Below, one piece after another: positions 39,648 through 49,538 of a stretch of DNA of 64,000 nucleotides; position 1 is the stretch's first letter; each line of letters starts with the position of its first letter. The notes beneath the pieces were generated by a model. It was given only the letters and a program-made list of their open reading frames with translations. It ran no database searches and was not told where the DNA came from. Source of the stretch: Pseudoalteromonas ruthenica (GTDB lineage Bacteria > Pseudomonadota > Gammaproteobacteria > Enterobacterales > Alteromonadaceae). The DNA lies in the NCBI RefSeq assembly GCF_008808095.1, contig NZ_CP023396.1, positions 434,001-498,000 on the forward strand, in the 5' to 3' direction. Position numbers and translations under genes: made by a program.

Positions 39648-40100
39648 ATGTTAACTAAAAGTATGAATGAAGTATTGAAAGGGTTTTTTTGGGGGCTTGG
39701 TTTTGCTATTTCAGTTATAGGCTTGGCCAGTGTTTATAGCTTAACCATAGCCGCTTCTGTCGATATGGGTTTTAAGAAAAACGTACGTTTGCACGCTATG
39801 AGTTCGTTTGAAGACTTTGCATCTGACTATGAGCTGAGTTTATCGGAGATATTTAAGGAGAATGGCCGCGTTAAGATCACCGCCGAGCTCAGGAATATCT
39901 CTAACGATGAGTTGTATGCGATGGGGGTTGTTGCGTCCACCTTCGATTCCAACGGCCGATTTATTGGCAACTGTTCAGGTAAAGGCGCCGAGATAAGTTT
40001 GTCTCCCGGTGAGGTCAGTTACGTTGAAATCGACTGTAACTTGTTCAAGACTCAAAGTGAAAGAGTGCACTCTGCGAAGTTAACACTTAAGTGGATTTGA
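39648..40100 (+). CDS. Hypothetical exported or membrane-anchored protein
   Basis: A 150-residue protein not recognised. An N-terminal hydrophobic segment (GFFWGLGFAISVIGLASVYS) is a probable signal anchor. The remainder is predicted beta-rich, with KITAELRNISNDELYAMGV followed by FIGNCSGKGAEISLSPGEVS, a layout like small FxLYD or DUF-type beta-sandwich domains. Two cysteines (GNCSG and EIDCN) could form a disulfide. A good AAGGAGAG precedes the ATG. Confidence 0.7.
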   Translation: MLTKSMNEVLKGFFWGLGFAISVIGLASVYSLTIAASVDMGFKKNVRLHAMSSFEDFASDYELSLSEIFKENGRVKITAELRNISNDELYAMGVVASTFDSNGRFIGNCSGKGAEISLSPGEVSYVEIDCNLFKTQSERVHSAKLTLKWI

Positions 40101-40176
40101 TTGTCTCGCAGCCAACTGCTGGTAAGAGGTGTAGGCAGGCGCTTGTGCCTATCGCCTTGGTGAGTTACTGCGCTTG

Positions 40177-40222
40177 AGGGCCTTTGCCGGTCTTTTTGGA
40201 GATGGCAATGCGGCCCTTTTTA
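40177..40222 (+). terminator. Probable terminator after the 39648 gene
   Basis: A long stem AGGGCC-TTTGCC / GGCAA-TGC-GGCCCT with a loop of about 15 bases is followed by TTTTTA. It lies about 80 bases after the stop of the plus-strand hypothetical gene. Confidence 0.6.
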
Positions 40223-40238
40223 TTCGTGGTAGTGGGCA

Positions 40239-40538
40239 TTACTGCCGAAGTCTCTGCTCCTTTAGATTGAGACGCTGGTGGGAACTATATACGCGGGCTC
40301 TGTCATCGCCTTTGCTCACATAGGCGTCCATCTCAACGCTTATTAGCGCTGATGGGAACACCTCGAGAATCCCCAACTCACCCAAATTAGCGGATAGCAG
40401 TGCAGTTTTGCCAGTGGCAATGAGGCTGCTATCGACATCTCGCAAATCGCCATCGACATATAATTTAGCGCCGTGGAACCAGGAGTTAATGATTCTAATA
40501 TGGTGCCCTTTGACGGTGAAGGTGAATTCTTTTTTCAT
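40239..40538 (-). CDS. Hypothetical small protein
   Basis: A 99-residue protein not recognised. It starts MKKEFTFTVKGHHIRIINSW and contains GAKLYVDGDLRD, suggesting a small beta-rich fold with no signal peptide or membrane segment. The C-terminus is basic and Gln/Leu-rich. It is convergent with the 39648 gene and precedes the GGDEF-EAL gene's end. No functional clue from neighbours. Confidence 0.6.
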   Translation of the reverse strand: MKKEFTFTVKGHHIRIINSWFHGAKLYVDGDLRDVDSSLIATGKTALLSANLGELGILEVFPSALISVEMDAYVSKGDDRARVYSSHQRLNLKEQRLRQ

Positions 40539-40609
40539 TTCTAAAGTCCTTTTAACAGCGGCCTAAAATATTCTTGCTAAGCCTTCATTGATTCCGCGTC
40601 ACACTGTGG

Positions 40610-42859
40610 TTATTGCACCAATGACAAGTGATGCTGATCTTGCGTTTTACTGCGTTCGCGCAATAAAAATGCTTCGAATTGCTCAGCTGAAAGCGGTTTG
40701 GCGTAGTAGTAGCCCTGCATTGTTTCGCAGCCCAACTGCTTTAATTGTTGCAGTTGCTTGGCTTCTTCAACGCCCTCAGCAACCACATGAAGGCCTAAGT
40801 TTTGCGCTATGGTAATAATCGAGTCGACCATGTTTTTACCTCGTTCATTAACCATATCAACAATAAAGGCGCGGTCAATTTTCAACGTGTGCAATGGGAA
40901 GCGCTTTAAATAGGCCAGCGATGAATAACCGGTACCGAAGTCGTCCATAGCGAGGTGAATCCCTTTCCCTACTAGGGCGTGCATAATCGCGATTGCTTGT
41001 TCTGGGCTGTCCATTACGGTGCCCTCGGTTATTTCCAGCTCAAGAGCACTGGCGGGAAGGTGGTATTGCTGTAGTAGGGCGTCGATACGATCGGTTAAAT
41101 CAGGCAGTGCAAACTGTTTCGCCGATAAGTTTACAGCAACTCGCCCGGAAAATAGCTCGGCATCGCGCCAGCGCTTTACATCGCGACAGGCTTTTTTTAA
41201 TACTACTTCACCAATCTCGATAATTTGTCCGGTTTCTTCGGCAATGGGAATAAACTGCCCAGGACTGATCAACCCTTTTTTCGGGGTTATAAAGCGCACC
41301 AGCGCCTCCATTCCGGCTAATTGGCCAGTGGCGATATCCATCTTCGGTTGGTAAAAAACCTCGAAATGATCGCGTTTAAGACCAAACCGCATTAAGTTCT
41401 CAATTTGCAGTCGTTTAACCGCTTGGTGGTTCATCGCATCATTAAAGAATAAGTAACGGTTCCCTTGCTGCTTAGCATGGTACATTGCGGTATCGGCGTT
41501 CTTTAATAGAATTTGTGGCGATACGCCATCCTCTGGGCTCAATACTATGCCAATAGAGGCGGTGATGGCGAGTTCATGGTTCATCATCCGAAATGGTGTT
41601 GCAATGGTTTGCAAAAAGTCGTTACTAATCGCGGTAATAGTATGAATGTCGTTGGTGCCGCGCATCACCAATGCAAACTCATCGCCGCCGAGGCGATAAA
41701 AAGTGTCTTGCGGGCGCTTACGCTCACTTAAACGCTGGGCTAATTTGATAAGCAGCTTATCGCCTAATTGATGGCCCAACGAATCATTAATCTTTTTAAA
41801 GTTATCCAAGTCCATCACCATCATGGCGTGATGGCTGTCTTGTTTCATTAAGGTATCGAGGTCGACAAAAAATTGGTTACGATTGGCAAGCCCAGTCAGG
41901 CTGTCTTGATTAGATAAATCATTGAGGGCTTGTTCAGTCTTTTTGCGCTCGCTTAAATCGGAGTAGACCATAATATAGTAGTCTACCTCGCCCTGTTGGT
42001 TAAGCACCGGGTCCACGCTCAGTTCCATGGCCAATCTTTTGCCATGTTGGCTGCGCACTGACACTTCACACTGAATATGGCTGTGCTTTAGCACTTGGCG
42101 CTTTAGTGTACTTATTTGCTTGGTATTCAAACCCGGAAGAGTAAAAGCCAAGCCTTGGTGCTTTTTCTGAGATAAGGAGAACAATTCGGTGAATGCAGGA
42201 TTGGTATCAACTAGTTTGAATTCATGGTCATATATGGCCATCGCATCACTGAGATTCTCAACGCATTTAGCAAATAGGTCTAAGCGCTGCTCAGTGGTTT
42301 TGATATCGTCGATATCTTTCATTGTGCCACTCATACGCAGCGGTTGTAGTTGGGCGTCTTTTTCTACCACCTTTCCTCTATCTAGCATCCATCGCCACTG
42401 TCCCTGTTGGTCAAGCAATCGGTAGTTAGCTTCAAAAAACGCTGTTTTTTGTGCAAGGTGGGCGCGCAAGGCACTTTGAACGCGAGGTAAATCCTGTGGG
42501 TGTATTAGCGCTTGGTTCGGGGGAATGCAAAAACTTTGTGTGGTTGCACTGTGATTGGCATGTTCATCATTAACGCGTTTGACCTCACCGGTTTTTATAT
42601 ACCAATCCCAGAGGATGTCACCGCTGCCTTCTAAGGTCAGTTTTAGGTGTTGTTCTGAGCGTGCTAATTTCTTACGTGAGCGGCGCAACGAAATAACACT
42701 GAATGTCATAACGCATAGCAAGGCAAGAAGTAGTGATAAAACAACCGTGTGTAAAGGGGAGTCGAACAGCATGTACGCTTGCTCATGAGCAAACGAGCAC
42801 CCACTGACAAGCAACAATCCGCTTATTATTAAGCCTTTTCTACAACCTGACCTAAACAC
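40610..42859 (-). CDS. PAS-GGDEF-EAL cyclic-di-GMP signalling protein
   Basis: A 749-residue protein with an N-terminal signal or anchor, a transmembrane helix near TVVLSLLLALLCVMTFSVIS, two PAS-like domains, a diguanylate cyclase domain with intact GGDEF (YRLGGDEFALV) and an EAL domain with intact EAL (GMEALVRF) plus DDFGTGYSSLAYLK. Both catalytic signatures are complete, so it could make and degrade c-di-GMP. The start chosen is GTG at 42859, because the residues that follow form a signal-like segment. A ribosome site is not obvious. Confidence 0.93.
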   Translation of the reverse strand: MFRSGCRKGLIISGLLLVSGCSFAHEQAYMLFDSPLHTVVLSLLLALLCVMTFSVISLRRSRKKLARSEQHLKLTLEGSGDILWDWYIKTGEVKRVNDEHANHSATTQSFCIPPNQALIHPQDLPRVQSALRAHLAQKTAFFEANYRLLDQQGQWRWMLDRGKVVEKDAQLQPLRMSGTMKDIDDIKTTEQRLDLFAKCVENLSDAMAIYDHEFKLVDTNPAFTELFSLSQKKHQGLAFTLPGLNTKQISTLKRQVLKHSHIQCEVSVRSQHGKRLAMELSVDPVLNQQGEVDYYIMVYSDLSERKKTEQALNDLSNQDSLTGLANRNQFFVDLDTLMKQDSHHAMMVMDLDNFKKINDSLGHQLGDKLLIKLAQRLSERKRPQDTFYRLGGDEFALVMRGTNDIHTITAISNDFLQTIATPFRMMNHELAITASIGIVLSPEDGVSPQILLKNADTAMYHAKQQGNRYLFFNDAMNHQAVKRLQIENLMRFGLKRDHFEVFYQPKMDIATGQLAGMEALVRFITPKKGLISPGQFIPIAEETGQIIEIGEVVLKKACRDVKRWRDAELFSGRVAVNLSAKQFALPDLTDRIDALLQQYHLPASALELEITEGTVMDSPEQAIAIMHALVGKGIHLAMDDFGTGYSSLAYLKRFPLHTLKIDRAFIVDMVNERGKNMVDSIITIAQNLGLHVVAEGVEEAKQLQQLKQLGCETMQGYYYAKPLSAEQFEAFLLRERSKTQDQHHLSLVQ

Positions 42860-42922
42860 ACACTGTCATTCTAATTACTACAATCATGCTAGGTTAATTC
42901 AAGCCGTTGATTGAGTAAAGCA

Positions 42923-45631
42923 TTATGCGTGTTCCAAGGCTTGTTGCGACTGTTTAACCCCGTCACTGAGCCATTCCATGCGAGCCCGCGAAGGAGAAAA
43001 AAGCTGCTGCATATAGTGTTGTACGTCTTCCAAGGAGATAGCATCAAGTGTCGTTAATAAGTTACTTTGCAGGCTAAAATCGACGCCCGGGTTACTAATT
43101 GCTAACCAGAAGCGTTGTGAACGCAAGCGCAGGTTTTTGTCCTTTTCGGCAATTTGCCGGTAGAGGCTGTGCTTGGCTTGTTGCCAGTGCGGCTCATCAA
43201 TTTCAGCAAAGTCCTGAACATACTGCTTAATAAAGGCGCGATGATGAGAAAGTAACGTGTGCGCATCGACATTGGGTGATTGCACGTAAAATGCCAGTCC
43301 AGCGCGAGAATTAAACGGTGCATAGCCTGCACCGACCAAATAACCTAATTGCTGCTGTGTACGCAGTTGATGAAAATAGGGCTGATTAATCAGGTGGTTA
43401 ACAACCATCATCAATACTTTTTCTTTTATATCTGCGGTCTCTGCTTGGTAGTAAATGACCATGGCATTGTCACTGCACTGCAGTTTTAGGTGATGAGTGT
43501 CGACTTGCGTAATTTCATTCAATGGGCGACTAATGCTGTCGATACTCGTGCGGGTACGTAAATGAGATTGCACCAAACGTAAGAAATCGTAGGCATCGGC
43601 TGGGCGCCAATTACCATGTAAAAACGCCTCTACATGCACGGATTCGAAAAACGCTTGGCGGAACTGTTTAAATTGCATGTAGCTGGTGCTTTTAAGTGCC
43701 TGAGCAAGCTCCGTCGGGGTGGGATTCCAAGGCATAATCTGCGCGCCGATACGGCTGAAAATCTCACTGACAGGCTTGTTTTGATTACTGCTTTGCCAGT
43801 GGCGCACTAGCTGTTTTTTGTACTCAGCAAAGCGCTTCGTGCAAATACCCGCATGAAACAGGGCTTGCAATAGACCCTGCACCAGTTCTAGTTGGCTTGA
43901 TGACAAGCCGGCGGTGTGTAAAGTCAGCCCACCTTGATGCGATGAAATATGGTAATTCAGTCCAGCCAACTCAGCAGGGTAGAATTGCTCTGCCACACAA
44001 TCAATAAACAGATCGGCAAATAAACGAGTCAGCGCCATGTGCTGCACGTCTTTGACCGCCAGCTCTGAGTCCAAAGCGAGATAAAAGTGACCCTTAGCAA
44101 CTCGGTAGGTCGCATCTTGCTTAAACCAGAAGTTAAGTCCTGGATGAGTGGCGAGCTTTTGTGGTTTATTGCCTGGCGCCACTAATTCATGAAGCACGCA
44201 AGGACGCTGTAAATAGGGATTTGTGCTTGGCAGAGACATGGTATTGAGTGGCGTATCAATACTCTCCAGCGCGGTTAACCAATCTTTATCGAGGGCGTTG
44301 ATGCGGTACGGCGTGTTATACCACTTTGTATAGCGACTTGGCTCGACGCCGGGGTGGATTAGCACCAGACGCATATTCTGGGGAGTCAGCCATTGCAGTA
44401 CCTCAGCAAATTGCTGGCTGTTAAAGCCAGTCATCAGGTAGTCACCGTACAAATAATGCTCACTGGGGTAGTGGTGCATATTCACGCTGATACCGCTGAC
44501 CCAATCGAGTAAGCGAACTCGCTCTTGGTTATCGAAGGCAATTTGCAACAACGTTTGCTTGTCACGATACAGCGGCGACAGCTTATCGTCGTGACATTTT
44601 ATCAGCGCAATATAGGCGAACACCGTTTCAACGATGTCTTGGTAATACTCAATGCCCTCATCGGTGAGTGCGAGGCTGATATTAAAATCTTTAAAGTTAC
44701 TGCCATTAATGCCTCCACCTGCGGATAACGCATTGATCCATCCTTGATTTTTTAGCAGTGAGTGCAAGGAACCCGGGCCTTCGTAGCCTAATAAGTGGGC
44801 CAAAAAGCTCACCGTTTTGTGTTTATAAAAGGCATCAATGCTGGGCATAGCAAAACTAATTATGAGCTTTTGTAAGTGCTTGTGCGGCTCAATATGCAGC
44901 TCAACCCCCAATTCCTGCTCTCGGTATAATGGCTCGGTGATCGCAGGTTTAGGTTGCTGGGTGCCAGAGATGGGGGTGAATAGCTCCAGAGCCCATTGCT
45001 TGAGCTCAGACAAAGAGTGAGGGCCGCTCAATACCAATGTCATCCACTGGGCTTGATAATGTTGCTTAAAGAAAGCCAGCAAATCATCGCGAATAGCGTT
45101 TTGCTCATCACTTAATGTGTTGCTGTTGCCCACAGAGAACTTGGCAAAAGGGTGTTTTGGGTTCACCGTTTCTTTGTGCGCCTGGTATATGCGCCGGCCA
45201 TCGTCCTTTATTTTAAGTTTAAACTCGGCGTCAATGGCGTTACGTTCTTTATCGACCTCTTCGGCGTTAAATAACGGTGCATAAAAAAGCTGGCTGAAGC
45301 GTGTTAACGCTTGGTAGTAATGCTCGTTGGCGACATCAAAGTAGTAGCAACTGTGTTCGGTGCCAGTCCAAGCGTTACTGCTGCCACCATGATGACTGAT
45401 AAAATCGTGGAATTCTCCGGAGGCAGGGAAATCTTTGGTACCGAGAAATAACATGTGCTCTGTGAAATGCGCTAACCCTTGTCGGTGCCAAGGATCATCA
45501 AAGTGCCCGGTATTCACTGTCAGTGCCGCAGCGGCTTTTTGGCTGTCTTGATCCTCAACCAACAACACCCTAAGACCATTGGGCAGTGTCAGCGGTTGGT
45601 AGAGTCTGTTATCATTGCGGCTGATATTCAA
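42923..45631 (-). CDS. M16-family zinc metalloprotease (pitrilysin/insulinase type)
   Basis: A 902-residue protease. The inverted zinc motif HFTEH (His55, Glu58, His59) and the distal KERNAIDAEF segment give the active site. LGYEGPGSLHSLLKNQGW and the C-terminal inactive M16 domains (QQLGYLVGAGY) match E. coli protease III. It lacks an N-terminal signal peptide, so it may be cytoplasmic. It degrades small peptides in the family. It is a single gene between the GGDEF-EAL gene and sixA. Confidence 0.93.
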   Translation of the reverse strand: MNISRNDNRLYQPLTLPNGLRVLLVEDQDSQKAAAALTVNTGHFDDPWHRQGLAHFTEHMLFLGTKDFPASGEFHDFISHHGGSSNAWTGTEHSCYYFDVANEHYYQALTRFSQLFYAPLFNAEEVDKERNAIDAEFKLKIKDDGRRIYQAHKETVNPKHPFAKFSVGNSNTLSDEQNAIRDDLLAFFKQHYQAQWMTLVLSGPHSLSELKQWALELFTPISGTQQPKPAITEPLYREQELGVELHIEPHKHLQKLIISFAMPSIDAFYKHKTVSFLAHLLGYEGPGSLHSLLKNQGWINALSAGGGINGSNFKDFNISLALTDEGIEYYQDIVETVFAYIALIKCHDDKLSPLYRDKQTLLQIAFDNQERVRLLDWVSGISVNMHHYPSEHYLYGDYLMTGFNSQQFAEVLQWLTPQNMRLVLIHPGVEPSRYTKWYNTPYRINALDKDWLTALESIDTPLNTMSLPSTNPYLQRPCVLHELVAPGNKPQKLATHPGLNFWFKQDATYRVAKGHFYLALDSELAVKDVQHMALTRLFADLFIDCVAEQFYPAELAGLNYHISSHQGGLTLHTAGLSSSQLELVQGLLQALFHAGICTKRFAEYKKQLVRHWQSSNQNKPVSEIFSRIGAQIMPWNPTPTELAQALKSTSYMQFKQFRQAFFESVHVEAFLHGNWRPADAYDFLRLVQSHLRTRTSIDSISRPLNEITQVDTHHLKLQCSDNAMVIYYQAETADIKEKVLMMVVNHLINQPYFHQLRTQQQLGYLVGAGYAPFNSRAGLAFYVQSPNVDAHTLLSHHRAFIKQYVQDFAEIDEPHWQQAKHSLYRQIAEKDKNLRLRSQRFWLAISNPGVDFSLQSNLLTTLDAISLEDVQHYMQQLFSPSRARMEWLSDGVKQSQQALEHA

Positions 45632-45795
45632 ACAATGCTCCTGAAACTAGAGAAGTTGCAAGACGTTCAGGGCCAGCTGTTACGGCTTGGTGCCTACCCG
45701 AATATCGATGGTTAAGCTAGACTATAGCGAACATGCAACCAAGATGGCTAGCTTTTAGGTTAAAACTTTTTTGCTAATTAGTTGATTTCTTTGCA

Positions 45796-46263
45796 ATGAA
45801 AACCATTTTAATCATGCGCCATGGGGAAGCTCAAGCGCTACAAGCGCAGGACCACTTGCGCGAACTGACTCAAAGAGGTCGGCAGCAAGCTGATCATGTA
45901 GGCCAATGGTTAGCACAAAGGTTTAATCCACAAGGCTTGTTAGTGAGCCCTTATGTGCGCGCTCAGCAGACTGCCGAGTGTGTCAAAGAACATTGCCGAG
46001 GTTTCACCTTGGAGCAAACGTGCGATGACATTATCCCCAGCGCTAATGCGAAAACCGCCGTTGACTACTTACAAGCACTCACCGAAGTTCATACTGAAAT
46101 AGACACTTGGTTAGTGGTGGCACACATGCCAATCGTCAGTTACATGGTCGCGGAGTTCTGCCCTGAGCAAATGCCCATTTTCGCAACCTGTGGGGTGGCT
46201 CATATTGACTATGATCCGGCCACCATGAGAGCGCGCTGGCAGGCGTTATATAGCCCTAACTAG
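45796..46263 (+). CDS. sixA: SixA, phosphohistidine phosphatase
   Basis: A 155-residue histidine phosphatase with the RHG motif (MRHGEAQ, His9) and a second His in VVAHMPIVSYM. In E. coli, SixA dephosphorylates the Hpt domain of ArcB or PtsN-family phosphotransfer proteins. It is convergent with yciH, 3 bases apart. No ribosome site of note precedes the ATG. Confidence 0.92.
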   Translation: MKTILIMRHGEAQALQAQDHLRELTQRGRQQADHVGQWLAQRFNPQGLLVSPYVRAQQTAECVKEHCRGFTLEQTCDDIIPSANAKTAVDYLQALTEVHTEIDTWLVVAHMPIVSYMVAEFCPEQMPIFATCGVAHIDYDPATMRARWQALYSPN

Positions 46264-46266
46264 AGG

Positions 46267-46596
46267 TTAACCGCCGGCAATTTTAACTTTGAAGCCCTGA
46301 GCTTCAAGCAAACCTTTGAGCTTGTCGCGATCGTCGCCCTGAATCTCAATCACTCCCTCTTTAACGGCGCCGCCTTGGCCCATTTTTGACTTCAGGGTTT
46401 TTGCCAGTTTTTTCATATCATGCTCGTTTGGATCAATGCCTACAACGAGCATGACACCTTTACCTTTGCGTCCTTTGGTTTGACGCTCAATACGCAGTGC
46501 ACCGTCTTTAAAAAGCTTAACATCCGGCTGTTCACTTTGTTTTTCAGGTCGAATGCGGCCAGAGTCGGTAGAGTAAACCAAGTTATTATCGCTCAT
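46267..46596 (-). CDS. yciH: YciH, SUI1/eIF1-like translation factor
   Basis: A 109-residue SUI1-fold protein. RKGKGVMLVVGID, ELKKLAKTLKSKMGQGGAVK-like spacing and the DDRDKLKGLLEAQGFKVK C-terminus match YciH. It influences fidelity of translation initiation. The ATG at 46596 is 8 bases after GGAG. An upstream TTG four codons earlier would include that site and is unlikely. Confidence 0.93.
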   Translation of the reverse strand: MSDNNLVYSTDSGRIRPEKQSEQPDVKLFKDGALRIERQTKGRKGKGVMLVVGIDPNEHDMKKLAKTLKSKMGQGGAVKEGVIEIQGDDRDKLKGLLEAQGFKVKIAGG

Positions 46597-46716
46597 GGGT
46601 TGCTCCAATTAATAAACATAAAGTGTCATCCTAACATATTTTGGTGTTGTCATTGCGAAATGGCTGGCAAGGTTTATATTTTAAACAGGTAGATTATCAG
46701 TGGCTTAGGAGCGGGT

Positions 46717-47022
46717 ATGAGTTTACAACAGCATTATGTTGAGGAAAAACAAAAACTAGTGATAGTGATAAAGGAAAAGTTTGACTTTAATCTTGTGCAA
46801 GATTTTCGTACAGCTTATGCAGATGTTCATGCCGACACTAAGCACGTGGAAGTTGACTTGCGAGAAACCAGTTACATGGATAGCTCAGCGTTGGGTATGT
46901 TGCTCAATATGCATAAAGCTCTGAAGGGGCAGGTAGAGGGCATTACCATCAGCCATGCAAACCCGCAGTTAAAAAAGATTCTCCAAATTTCGCGTTTCGA
47001 TAAGAAATTTACCATTGACTGA
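46717..47022 (+). CDS. STAS anti-sigma factor antagonist (CrsA/HsbA-like)
   Basis: A 101-residue single STAS domain. The phosphorylatable serine region is SYMDSSALGMLLNM (Ser56/Ser57), as in SpoIIAA. Its partner is the next gene, which overlaps it by 8 bases and encodes both a PP2C phosphatase and an anti-sigma kinase domain. This pairing is known as CrsA-CrsR in Shewanella (RpoS partner switching) and HsbA-HsbR in Pseudomonas. Assignment to one of these pathways is inference. Confidence 0.9.
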   Translation: MSLQQHYVEEKQKLVIVIKEKFDFNLVQDFRTAYADVHADTKHVEVDLRETSYMDSSALGMLLNMHKALKGQVEGITISHANPQLKKILQISRFDKKFTID

Positions 47023-48709
47023 AAAGTACATTTCCTTTCCTTCACATGGGCTTAGCGAAGACTTGCCCTTAGTGCTCATTGTTGATGATGAGTCCATGAA
47101 CCGGCGTATCCTGCGAGCGATGCTGGAGCGTGACAACTATCGCGTCATTGAAGCTGAAAATGGCATTCAGGCACTAGCGCAATGTCAGGCTCACGATGTT
47201 GATGTGGTACTGCTGGATATTCTTATGCCCGAAATGGATGGCTATGAAACCGCAGCGGAGCTTAAACGCACCAATACACGAGTTTATACCCCCATTATTT
47301 TTATTACCGCTTTGGAAGATAACCCTTCATTGGCAAGATGTTTGGACGTAGGCGGTGACGACTTTATGCCCAAACCGTTCGATTTACAGATACTGCGAGC
47401 CAAGTTACATGCACACCTGCGTATTCGCCATTTAGTCAGCGAGTCAAATAAGCAAACGGACGCGTTGACCTATTATCAAAATCAAACCGAACGCGAACAC
47501 GAACTAGTCGAGCATATTTTCAATAATGCCCTGCAACATAAGGATAAACCCAAGGGGGTCGACTCACACTTGTCGCCCGCTTCTATGTTTAATGGCGACG
47601 TGTTTCTCAATGCCTTGGGGCCAAATGGCTCGCAATATTATCTATTAGGCGATTTCACTGGGCATGGGTTAGCCGCTGCCACCGGGGCGCTGCCAGTGGC
47701 GCGTATTTTCTACACTATGGTGGAAAAAAACTTGGCCGTAGGAGATATAGCCAGAGAGTTAAATGCCGCTTTATACGATTTGTTGCCGGCGCATATGTTT
47801 TGCGCTGCAACTATTTTCGAAATTAGTGCCAATGCACAAAGTGCGACGTTTTGGATGGGCGGCTTGCCCGATGGTTACCTTATTGACCATTCGGGCTACA
47901 TGCTTAGTCAGCTCGAATCAAAACACATGGCATTGGGTATTTTGGATGATGAGGAGTTTGAGCGTGATGTGCGCCATGTCACGCTCAATGAATATAGCCG
48001 TATCGTGGTTTACACCGATGGCATCATTGAGGCCGAAAATGCACAACAGCACCAATTTGGCTACAGCGGTTTGCTACGTACCTTGGCGTCGCAAGCGATG
48101 ATCCGTACTGACAACATCATTGCTGCTGTGCACTATTTTACCGGTAATGAAGATCAACAAGACGATTACAGTGTGGTGATTATCGACCCGCAACCTCAAG
48201 CGCCATTACAACCTATTAATCACACTATAAGTCCGCTCCCTATTGAGCTTGAGGTGGTGTTAAGTGCCGAGGAGTTAAAAACGGTGGACCCAGTGGCGCA
48301 ATTGATGGACCTAGTTGGTCACTTGCCAGGGCTGAACACCCACAAATCGACACTGTTTATATTGTTATCAGAGGCTTATAACAACGCTCTAGAGCACGGT
48401 ATTTTGGGGTTAGACTCTGCTTTAAAGGCCGATGACGACGGCTTCTTACAATACTACAGTGAGCGTGAGCAACGCCTAAGCGAACTCACCGAAGGTGAGA
48501 TATGCCTGCGAGTTTGTTATCAGCCACAGCAACGAACATTGCTTTTTAGCGTTAAAGACTCGGGAGCTGGTTTTTCCCTCGAGCCAGCTGCAGGTAGCCA
48601 ACTCCAACACAGCTATGGTCGTGGTATTGAGCTACTTAAAGAGCTGGCGGAAGATGTGGAATACAACCAAGCGGGAAATGAAATACGCATTCGCTACCAT
48701 ATCGACTAA
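47015..48709 (+). CDS. Receiver-PP2C-HATPase partner-switching regulator (CrsR/HsbR-like)
   Basis: A 564-residue three-domain protein. An N-terminal receiver has Asp24/Asp25 and phosphoacceptor Asp68 (LLDILMPEMDGYE). A SpoIIE-type PP2C phosphatase follows (GDFTGHGLAAATGALP, then VVYTDGIIEAEN). A C-terminal HATPase of anti-sigma kinase type has EAYNNALEHGIL and KDSGAGF. Phosphorylation would toggle dephosphorylation or phosphorylation of the STAS partner. The start is a TTG at 47015, because no suitable ATG lies before the receiver. It is translationally coupled to the STAS gene. Confidence 0.9.
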   Translation: MTEKYISFPSHGLSEDLPLVLIVDDESMNRRILRAMLERDNYRVIEAENGIQALAQCQAHDVDVVLLDILMPEMDGYETAAELKRTNTRVYTPIIFITALEDNPSLARCLDVGGDDFMPKPFDLQILRAKLHAHLRIRHLVSESNKQTDALTYYQNQTEREHELVEHIFNNALQHKDKPKGVDSHLSPASMFNGDVFLNALGPNGSQYYLLGDFTGHGLAAATGALPVARIFYTMVEKNLAVGDIARELNAALYDLLPAHMFCAATIFEISANAQSATFWMGGLPDGYLIDHSGYMLSQLESKHMALGILDDEEFERDVRHVTLNEYSRIVVYTDGIIEAENAQQHQFGYSGLLRTLASQAMIRTDNIIAAVHYFTGNEDQQDDYSVVIIDPQPQAPLQPINHTISPLPIELEVVLSAEELKTVDPVAQLMDLVGHLPGLNTHKSTLFILLSEAYNNALEHGILGLDSALKADDDGFLQYYSEREQRLSELTEGEICLRVCYQPQQRTLLFSVKDSGAGFSLEPAAGSQLQHSYGRGIELLKELAEDVEYNQAGNEIRIRYHID

Positions 48710-48844
48710 CCCTCTCATATTGCCTCCGAACCCTATTTTTGCCCTTAAATGACTGGCTTAGTGTCGAAGTGACGGTTTTGTATTGCACGGTAATAAAAAG
48801 GTGTGCTAGCATCCGGCTAAATGTTTAGATGTTTGGATGGCTAA

Positions 48845-49510
48845 ATGCTTTTAAGCTACTTAGAAAATGCACAACTTAGCGCTGAGCCCAAGTTAGTGGC
48901 GAATAAACAACAGGCGCTACAGCAATACCTTAACAATGCGAGTGCCGATGTTCGTTGGCAATATCAAGTTCCGGAGTTGGGCGAGGGTGGGGCGTGTAGT
49001 TTATTTGGTCATCTGCAAGAGCAGCCCTTCGATTTACGCGAACATTTGCCCTCAAGCAGTGAAGCAAAGTTGAGAAAGCTTCAAGCGATTGTCGATTTTG
49101 TTGTTCAAGAAAGTGGCGTAGACTGGTTTGGTATTTATCAAAGTCAACATATTGAAGGTCAGCCACGGCTACTTAAGCTCGCTTATTACGGCGCACCTAG
49201 TCGTCCTCTTTTTCCTATTAACCCTGACTTTGCAACAACCAGCAATAATGTGCAGGTTGCACTCAGCGGGGTTGCTCGGGTGATAAATGATGTGGAAGAC
49301 TATGTTGCCAACGGTGGCGAATACTATACATGTGACCCCAAAGTGAAAGCAGAAAGCTGCTTGCCGCTTTATGACGAGACAGGTAAAGTAGTGGGCATTA
49401 TTGATGCTGAAGCATTTACCGACAAGTTTTTTACCCCTGATCAGGTTGCGTTGCTAATAGCTGCGTGTTTAGAGATTAGCAAGCACTTACCAACCAGCCG
49501 TCAGGACTAA
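48845..49510 (+). CDS. GAF-domain protein
   Basis: A 221-residue protein with a GAF domain from about residue 70 (KLQAIVDFVVQESGVDWFGIY) to GKVVGIIDAEAFTDKFFTPD. The overall layout recalls free methionine sulfoxide reductase GAF proteins, but the cysteine set of that enzyme is not evident, so no activity is assigned. It stands between the partner-switch gene and the aminotransferase. Ligand unknown. Confidence 0.75.
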   Translation: MLLSYLENAQLSAEPKLVANKQQALQQYLNNASADVRWQYQVPELGEGGACSLFGHLQEQPFDLREHLPSSSEAKLRKLQAIVDFVVQESGVDWFGIYQSQHIEGQPRLLKLAYYGAPSRPLFPINPDFATTSNNVQVALSGVARVINDVEDYVANGGEYYTCDPKVKAESCLPLYDETGKVVGIIDAEAFTDKFFTPDQVALLIAACLEISKHLPTSRQD

Positions 49511-49538
49511 CCTAACCTGAGATAATAAAGAGAGTTCC

